Assembly (NCBI GenBank): GCA_022766795.1
Contig: JALEPE010000073.1
Coordinates: 1 to 21,668 of the forward strand
Length of the DNA stretch: 21,668 nt
Reading direction: 5' to 3'
Origin: Helicobacter sp.
Lineage (GTDB): Bacteria; Campylobacterota; Campylobacteria; Campylobacterales; Helicobacteraceae
The first letter of the stretch is position 1. Each line of letters starts with the position of its first letter. This document shows positions 15,801 to 21,668 of this stretch, piece after piece. The translations under genes were made by a program, and so were the position numbers. The notes under the pieces are model-generated. The model saw only the letters and a list, made by a program, of their open reading frames with translations, was not told where the DNA came from and searched no databases.

Positions 15801-18539
15801 GTTTTAAAGAAAAAAGACATTGCGACCTTGATTGACTATGTTTATAAAGAAGGTGGAGTTGGAATCACGGCGAGCTTCCTAGATAATCTTAAAAATCTAG
15901 GATTCAAATATGCAACAAAAGCGGGAATCTCAATTTCAGCCGATGACATTATTGTGCCAGATAGTAAAAATAAAGTCATTGAAGGTGCAAAGAAAAAAGT
16001 TAAAGACATTCAGGCACAATTTGGAGCAGGTTTATTGACGGAGCAAGAACGCTATAATAAAATCATTGATGTTTGGACAGATACCAATAACGCATTGGGT
16101 AATACAATGATGAAACTCATTGAAAACGACAAGGCAGGATTCAACTCTATTTATATGATGGCAGACTCTGGGGCTAGGGGTAGTGCAGGGCAGATTAGAC
16201 AGCTTTCCGCAATGCGCGGACTTATGGCAAAGCCCGATGGAACAATCATTGAAACGCCCATCACCTCAAACTTTAAAGAGGGACTCAATGTGTTGGAGTA
16301 TTTCATCTCTACGCACGGCGCGAGAAAAGGTTTAGCGGATACTGCTTTAAAAACAGCAAACGCGGGTTATCTAACGAGAAAATTGATTGATGTGAGTCAA
16401 AATGTTAAAGTCGTAATGGAGGATTGTGGCACAAATGAGGGTGTTGAAATCACTGATATTACGGTGGGTAGTGAGTTAATTGAGCCGCTAGAGGAGAGAA
16501 TCTTTGGGCGCGTGATTGCAGAAAACATTATTGATCCAATTACGAATGAAATTTTGATTAGTGATGGGACATTGATTGATGAGGAAAAGGCGCGTAAAGT
16601 AAAAGAAGCGGGTGTGAAGTCTGTTATTATCCGCACTCCCGTTACTTGTAAAGCTGAAAAAGGTGTGTGTGCGAAATGCTATGGTTTGAATCTTGGAGAA
16701 TCTAAGATTGCCAAGATTGGGGAGGCAGTAGGTGTTGTGGCTGCACAATCCATTGGTGAGCCCGGAACACAGCTAACGCTTAGAACATTCCACATCGGTG
16801 GAACGGCGAGCAGAAGCCAAGAGGAACGTCAAGTTATTACAGATAAAGAGGGCTTTATCCGTTATTATAATGTTAAAACCTATAAGAATCGTGAGGGCAA
16901 AACAATCGTTTCTAATCGTAGAAATGCCGCGATTCTGCTTGTAGAGCCAAAAATTAAAGCACCTTTCGAGGGTGAATTGAAAGTGGATGTGGTGCATGAT
17001 GAAGTGATTATTTCCGTTATTGGGGAAAAGGAAACTGCGAAATTCACACTTAGAAAATCTGATGTGGCAAAACCCAATGAGTTAGCAGGGGTTACAGGTA
17101 AAATTGAGGGTAAATTCTATATTCCTTATCCTAGCGGACATTATGTGCGTGATGAGGGAAGTATCGTAGATATTATTAAAGATGGCTGGAATATCCCAAA
17201 TCGTATTGCGTATGCTAGTGAGTTAAAGGTTGAAGACAATGCACCAATCACACAAAAAATCTTTGCTAAAGATGAAGGAATCGTGAAGTATTACTATTTG
17301 CAAGGGGATCATTTGGAACGTTATCACGGAATTAAAAAAGGTGATAAGATTACAGAGAAAGGTTTATTTGCTGTGATTGCCGATGAGTATGACCAAGAAG
17401 CAGCAAGACATTACATCGCTAGGGATTCCATTATTGAAGTGCAAGACAATCAAAGTGTTGAAAAAAATACATTGATTGCTAAACCTAAAAGTGATGAACA
17501 TATCGTCATTGCGGATTGGGACCCTTATTCTAACCCAATCATTGCAGAGGAAGCTGGAACAATTAAATTTGAGGATATTATCCCCGGACTTACGGTATCC
17601 GAACAAACTGATGAGCTAACAGGACAGACAAGATTGGTTGTCAATGAATATATTGCGAGTTCCTATAAACCAACGCTTGTGCTATCTACCCCTAAGGGTG
17701 GCTTGATTCGTTATGCACTAGATCCAAAAACTGCAATTTTTGTCGCTGATGGTGCAAAAGTGGAAATGGCGGATATTTTGGCTAAAACTCCAAAAGCACT
17801 TGTCAAATCCAAAGATATTACCGGAGGTTTGCCAAGAGTTTCTGAACTTTTTGAGGCAAGAAAACCCAAAGATCCTGCTGTGTTAGCAGAGATTGATGGA
17901 ATCGTGAGTTTTGGTAAATCGATTCGCGGCAAAGAGAGAATTATTATCACAGCAAATGATGGCAGAGTCGCAGAATATTTGATTGATAAATCCAAGCAGA
18001 TTCTTGTTTATGAGGGAGAATTTGTCCATGCAGGGGAAGCTATCACCGATGGAGTTGTAGCAAGTCAAGATATTTTGCGCATTGGTGGAGAAAAAGAGCT
18101 GTATAAATACATTGTGAGCGAAGTGCAGCAAGTCTATCGCCGACAAGGTGTAAGCATTGCGGATAAGCATATTGAAATTATCGTTTCGCAAATGTTAAGA
18201 CAAGTCAAAATCTACGATAGCGGTAATACGAAGTTTATTGAGGGTGATTTAGTAAGCAAACGTCATTTCAGAGAGGAAAATGCGCGCATTATTAAAATGG
18301 GCGGAATCCCAGCAATCGCAGAGCCTGTATTGCTTGGAATCACACGTGCAGCAATCGGTAGTGATTCTGTGATTTCAGCGGCGTCATTCCAAGAAACAAC
18401 GAAGGTTTTAACGGAAGCAAGTATTGCAGCAAAAATGGATCATTTAGAAGACTTGAAAGAAAATATTGTATTGGGTCGTATGATTCCGGTTGGAACAGGA
18501 ATTTATAAAGGTAAGAAAGTTAAAATTAAAGAAAATTAA
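9894..18539 (+). CDS. rpoBC: DNA-directed RNA polymerase, fused beta-beta' subunits
   Basis: Catalytic core of RNA polymerase as one 2881-residue chain. The beta part spans about 1-1375. Its rifampicin-binding cluster [20 protein letters not shown] (527-543) has unmodified key residues (D532, H542, S547, corresponding to E. coli 516, 526, 531), so a rifampicin-sensitive type is expected. A linker of roughly 20 residues (about 1375-1393) leads into beta', starting near [20 protein letters not shown]. The first zinc site has C1447, C1449, C1462 and C1465. The active-site Mg-binding motif NADFDGD is at 1846-1852 (D1848, D1850, D1852). The second zinc site has C2178, C2252, C2259 and C2262. No stop, restart or frameshift occurs at the junction. 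The fusion is known in Helicobacter and Wolinella. An AGAGG lies six bases before the ATG. Confidence 0.99.
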   Translation: [2881 protein letters not shown]

Positions 18540-18557
18540 GGTTATTTAAACCTTAAT
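18535..18557 (+). terminator. Hairpin spanning the rpoBC stop codon, weak terminator candidate
   Basis: ATTAAGGTT (18535-18543) pairs perfectly with AACCTTAAT (18549-18557) around a 5-base loop, with the rpoBC stop TAA (18537-18539) inside the stem. Only a short TT follows and the stem is AT-rich, so efficient termination is doubtful. It may instead protect the mRNA 3' end or moderate read-through to rpsL. Confidence 0.35.
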
Positions 18558-18584
18558 TTAAGTGAGAATAAAGTGTGATTTGCA

Positions 18585-18590
18585 TATAAT
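18585..18590 (+). promoter_or_regulatory. Promoter -10 element (TATAAT) for rpsL-rpsG-fusA
   Basis: A perfect TATAAT lies 42 bases before the rpsL start, with TG two bases upstream (TGCATATAAT) but no clear -35. The expected start would be near 18597, leaving a leader of about 35 bases with AGGAAGGA just ahead of the GTG. It fits the minimal Helicobacter sigma80 promoter and would separate the str genes from rpoBC. Confidence 0.65.
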
Positions 18591-18632
18591 CCGCTTCATT
18601 TTCTCTATTAAATTTTTCAGGAAGGAATAAAA

Positions 18633-19025
18633 GTGCCAACGATTAATCAGTTGATTAGAAAAGAGCGAAAAAAGGTTATCAAGAAGTCAAAGTCTCCGGC
18701 TTTGGTAGTTTGCCCCCAAAGAAGAGGGGTTTGCACACGTGTTTATACGACAACACCTAAGAAGCCTAACTCTGCGTTAAGAAAAGTTGCAAAAGTTAGA
18801 TTAACAAGTGGATTTGAGGTGATTAGTTATATCCCGGGTGAGGGGCATAACTTGCAAGAACACTCTATCGTATTGATTCGTGGTGGTAGGGTAAAAGACT
18901 TACCGGGTGTTAAATACCATATTATTCGTGGTGCGCTAGATACAGCAGGTGTTGCAAAACGCACGGTTTCACGCAGTAAATATGGTGCTAAAAAAGCAAA
19001 GGGTGATGCAGGAGGTAAAAAATAA
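18633..19025 (+). CDS. rpsL: Small-subunit ribosomal protein S12
   Basis: Decoding-centre protein of the 30S subunit. The 130 residues start at a GTG (MPTINQLIRKERKK) with AGGAAGGA seven bases upstream; no in-frame ATG fits. The streptomycin-determining loop TTPKKPNSALRKV has Lys43 and Lys44, and the later RGGRVKDLPG keeps its lysine, so the streptomycin-sensitive form is expected. Residues after about 105 are basic (SRSKYGAKKAKGDAGGKK), a slightly longer tail than in E. coli. Its stop overlaps the rpsG start as TAATG, pointing to coupled translation. Confidence 0.99.
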   Translation: MPTINQLIRKERKKVIKKSKSPALVVCPQRRGVCTRVYTTTPKKPNSALRKVAKVRLTSGFEVISYIPGEGHNLQEHSIVLIRGGRVKDLPGVKYHIIRGALDTAGVAKRTVSRSKYGAKKAKGDAGGKK

Positions 19026-19492
19026 TGAGAAGAAGAAAAGCCCCACAAAGAGAGGTTCTAGGCGATCCTATCTACAATAATGTCGTTGTAACAAAATTTA
19101 TTAATAAAATGATGTATGATGGCAAAAAGAGCGTTGCAGAGAAAATCATTTATGCAACCTTTGAAAAAATTGAAGAAAAAACCAAAGAAAAGGGCATTGA
19201 AACCTTTGAAAAAGCATTAGAGAAAGTTAAGCCCCTTGTGGAAGTGAGAAGCAGAAGAGTAGGGGGAGCGACTTATCAAGTTCCTGTGGAAGTGCGCCCT
19301 GCAAGACAACAATCTTTATCAATCCGCTGGTTGTTAGATTCTGCTAGAAAAAGAAATGAGCGCACAATGATTGATAGATTAGCAAATGAGTTGATTGACG
19401 CTGCAAACGAGCGTGGAGCAGCATTTAAGAAAAAAGAAGATGTGCATAAAATGGCAGAGGCTAATAAAGCATTTGCGCACTATCGTTGGTAA
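19025..19492 (+). CDS. rpsG: Small-subunit ribosomal protein S7
   Basis: Primary 16S rRNA-binding protein that nucleates assembly of the 30S head and contacts E-site tRNA. The 155-residue sequence is typical: MRRRKAPQREVLGDPIYNN, then RSRRVGGATYQVPVEVRP with the beta-hairpin region, and the C-terminal DVHKMAEANKAFAHYRW. Its ATG shares one base with the rpsL stop (TAATG). In E. coli S7 represses its own operon through a long rpsL-rpsG spacer. Here that spacer is absent, so any S7 control must differ. fusA follows after 67 bases. Confidence 0.99.
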   Translation: MRRRKAPQREVLGDPIYNNVVVTKFINKMMYDGKKSVAEKIIYATFEKIEEKTKEKGIETFEKALEKVKPLVEVRSRRVGGATYQVPVEVRPARQQSLSIRWLLDSARKRNERTMIDRLANELIDAANERGAAFKKKEDVHKMAEANKAFAHYRW

Positions 19493-19495
19493 TAT

Positions 19496-19519
19496 AGCTT
19501 TAGGGATTTTCCCTAAGCT
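19496..19519 (+). other. Hairpin in the rpsG-fusA spacer
   Basis: AGCTTTAGGG (19496-19505) pairs with CCCTAAGCT (19511-19519) with one bulged T and a 5-base loop. No T-run follows (TCTCTAC), so it is not a standard terminator. Possible roles are mRNA processing, 3' protection of the S12-S7 part, or a protein-binding site that sets EF-G output. Confidence 0.55.
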
Positions 19520-19559
19520 TCTCTACAAACCTTAAACACTTATCCCAAAGGATTCAAAA

Positions 19560-21641
19560 ATGGCAAGAAAAACCCCATTAAATAAAATTAGAAATATCGG
19601 AATCGCAGCGCACATTGACGCAGGTAAAACAACAACTTCAGAAAGGATTTTGTTTTACACAGGCGTTAGCCATAAGATTGGTGAAGTGCATGATGGTGCT
19701 GCGACAATGGACTGGATGGAGCAAGAAAAAGAACGTGGAATTACAATCACTTCTGCGGCGACAACTTGTTTTTGGAAAGATTATCAAATCAACTTGATTG
19801 ACACCCCCGGACACGTGGATTTCACGATTGAGGTAGAACGTTCTATGCGTGTGTTAGACGGAGCGGTTGCGGTATTCTGTTCCGTGGGTGGTGTGCAACC
19901 CCAAAGTGAAACCGTTTGGCGTCAAGCAAATAAATATGGCGTTCCTAGAATCGTATTTGTGAATAAAATGGATAGAATCGGTGCGAATTTCTATAATGTG
20001 GAATCCCAAATTGCCACAAGATTAAAGGCAAAGCCTGTGCCACTTGTGATTCCTATTGGTGCAGAGGATAACTTTAAAGGGGTTGTGGATTTAATTACGA
20101 TGAAAGCCATCGTTTGGAATGACGAATCAATGGGTGCAAAATACGATATTGAGGAGATTCCAGCGGATTTAGTAGAAAAAGCAGAAGAATATCGCGAGAA
20201 GTTGCTTGAAGCGGTTGCAGAGCAAGATGAAGCGACAATGGAAAAATACCTTGGTGGCGAGGAATTAAGTGTTGAGGAAATTAAAGCAGGAATCAAAAAG
20301 GGTTGTCTTGCAATGGAGATGATTCCAATGCTCTGTGGTTCAAGCTTTAAAAACAAAGGGGTGCAAACTTTGCTTGATGCGGTTGTAGAATACCTGCCTG
20401 CACCAACAGAAGTTGCGGATATTCGCGGGGTAGATCCAAAAGAGGAGGAGAAAGAAGTTTATGTTAAATCTAGCGATGATGGTGAGTTTGCAGGTTTAGC
20501 ATTCAAAATTATGACAGACCCCTTTGTGGGACAATTAACTTTCGTGCGCGTTTATCGTGGAAGTTTGGAATCTGGAAGCTATGTGCTTAACTCTACAAAA
20601 GGCAAAAAAGAACGTGTGGGACGATTGCTCAAAATGCACTCTAACAAGCGTGAGGATATTAAAGAAGTCTATGCGGGTGAAATCTGCGCGTTTGTTGGCT
20701 TAAAAGAGACTTTGACAGGGGATACACTTTGCTCAGAAAAAGAACCCGTGATTTTAGAGAGAATGGAGTTCCCAGACCCGGTTATTTCTATTGCGGTAGA
20801 GCCTAAAACTAAGGCAGACCAAGAGAAAATGGCTTTAGCTTTAGCAAAACTTGCAGAGGAAGATCCAAGCTTTAGAGTGCATACCGATGAGGAATCCGGA
20901 CAAACAATTATTTCGGGAATGGGTGAATTGCACCTAGAAATTATTGTGGATAGACTAAAAAGAGAATTTAAAGTAGAAGCAGATGTGGGGCAACCACAAG
21001 TTGCATTCCGCGAAACAATCCGCCAAAGCGTGGAGCAAGAGTGCAAATACGCAAAACAATCTGGTGGGCGCGGACAATATGGACACGTCTTTATCAAAGT
21101 GGAGCCACAAGAACCGGGCAAAGGTTATGAGTTTGTCAATAACATTAGCGGTGGTGTGATTCCAAAAGAATATATCCCTGCGGTAGATAAGGGGATCCAA
21201 GAGGCAATGCAAAATGGTGTTTTAGCAGGTTATCCTGTGGTGGATTTCAAGGTTACTCTCTTTGATGGAAGTTATCACGATGTGGATTCCTCTGAAATGG
21301 CATTTAAGATTGCCGGTTCTATGGCGTTTAAAGATGCTTGTCGCAAAGCGGGTGCAGTGCTACTAGAACCGATGATGAAAGTAGAAGTAGAAGTGCCTGA
21401 AGAATATATGGGTGATGTGATTGGAGATTTGAATCGCAGACGCGGACAAATTAACTCTATGGACGACAGAATGGGCTTAAAGATTGTGAATGCTTTTGTT
21501 CCATTGGCTGAAATGTTTGGATATTCTACTGATTTGCGCTCCGCAACACAAGGACGCGGCACATATACAATGGAATTTGACCACTATGGCGAAGTTCCAA
21601 GTAATATTTCTAAAGAAATTATGGAGAAACGTAACAATTAA
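19560..21641 (+). CDS. fusA: Elongation factor G
   Basis: Ribosomal translocase GTPase that moves tRNAs and mRNA after peptide-bond formation and helps split ribosomes. The 693-residue protein is complete. The G domain has AHIDAGKT (17-24), the switch region RGITITSA, DTPGH (81-85) and NKMD (135-138). Domain II follows (about 290-400). Domains III-V include GMGELHLEIIVDRLKREF, GGRGQYGHVFIKVEP and VPEEYMGDVIGDLNRRRG. The C-terminus ends KEIMEKRNN. AAAGGA lies nine bases before the ATG. It is the last gene of the rpsL-rpsG-fusA group. No tuf follows within the remaining 27 bases; here tuf lies 14 kb upstream behind the tRNA array. Confidence 0.99.
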   Translation: MARKTPLNKIRNIGIAAHIDAGKTTTSERILFYTGVSHKIGEVHDGAATMDWMEQEKERGITITSAATTCFWKDYQINLIDTPGHVDFTIEVERSMRVLDGAVAVFCSVGGVQPQSETVWRQANKYGVPRIVFVNKMDRIGANFYNVESQIATRLKAKPVPLVIPIGAEDNFKGVVDLITMKAIVWNDESMGAKYDIEEIPADLVEKAEEYREKLLEAVAEQDEATMEKYLGGEELSVEEIKAGIKKGCLAMEMIPMLCGSSFKNKGVQTLLDAVVEYLPAPTEVADIRGVDPKEEEKEVYVKSSDDGEFAGLAFKIMTDPFVGQLTFVRVYRGSLESGSYVLNSTKGKKERVGRLLKMHSNKREDIKEVYAGEICAFVGLKETLTGDTLCSEKEPVILERMEFPDPVISIAVEPKTKADQEKMALALAKLAEEDPSFRVHTDEESGQTIISGMGELHLEIIVDRLKREFKVEADVGQPQVAFRETIRQSVEQECKYAKQSGGRGQYGHVFIKVEPQEPGKGYEFVNNISGGVIPKEYIPAVDKGIQEAMQNGVLAGYPVVDFKVTLFDGSYHDVDSSEMAFKIAGSMAFKDACRKAGAVLLEPMMKVEVEVPEEYMGDVIGDLNRRRGQINSMDDRMGLKIVNAFVPLAEMFGYSTDLRSATQGRGTYTMEFDHYGEVPSNISKEIMEKRNN

Positions 21642-21668
21642 TAAGTTTAAAAATTAGGAATCGCTTTT

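Noticed and set aside
9894..18539. Frameshift or missed stop making rpoB and rpoC look fused
   Set aside because: The frame is continuous with good beta and beta' sequence on both sides, and this fusion is established in Helicobacter and Wolinella.

Overview
The window is a core, information-processing stretch of a Helicobacter-like epsilonproteobacterial (Campylobacterota) chromosome. The strongest pointer is one uninterrupted 2881-residue reading frame joining the beta and beta' subunits of RNA polymerase (rpoBC). That fusion is known from Helicobacter and Wolinella, whereas Campylobacter keeps two genes. The low GC content, the AT-rich intergenic DNA and the order tuf-rpmG-secE-nusG-rplKAJL-rpoBC-rpsL-rpsG-fusA fit the same group. 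The genus is an inference, and the species cannot be named from this sequence alone.

Left part (1-4760, minus strand): four tightly packed or overlapping genes. In transcription order they are a TonB-dependent outer-membrane receptor, a small six-helix membrane protein, a 5-formyltetrahydrofolate cyclo-ligase-like protein and ribonuclease Y (rny). rny runs to the window edge and is cut at, or within a codon or so of, its stop. The receptor has a putative leader of about 110 nt with an unusual nested structure: an outer 8-bp stem, a perfect 13-bp hairpin, a 6-7-bp hairpin, and an alternative hairpin around the Shine-Dalgarno sequence. This riboswitch-like arrangement is the least explained element in the window.

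Middle part (4790-6922, plus strand): a strong sigma70-type promoter (TTGACA-17-TAGAAT) precedes tRNA-Thr(UGU), tRNA-Tyr(GUA), tRNA-Gly(UCC) and tRNA-Thr(GGU), then tuf (EF-Tu). This is the same order as thrU-tyrU-glyT-thrT-tufB of E. coli. Ribosomal protein L33 (rpmG) and tRNA-Trp(CCA) follow.

Right part (6953-21641, plus strand): secE, nusG, rplK, rplA, a structured leader, rplJ, rplL, an intrinsic terminator, rpoBC, a promoter, rpsL, rpsG and fusA. Together these encode translation factors, ribosomal stalk and small-subunit proteins, the NusG elongation factor, a Sec translocon subunit and RNA polymerase. Likely control points are the leader before rplJ (stoichiometry of L10 and L7/L12), the terminator before rpoBC (polymerase level relative to stalk proteins) and the TATAAT promoter before rpsL. 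I saw no mobile elements, CRISPR arrays or rRNA genes, and no gene-free stretch longer than about 200 bases.
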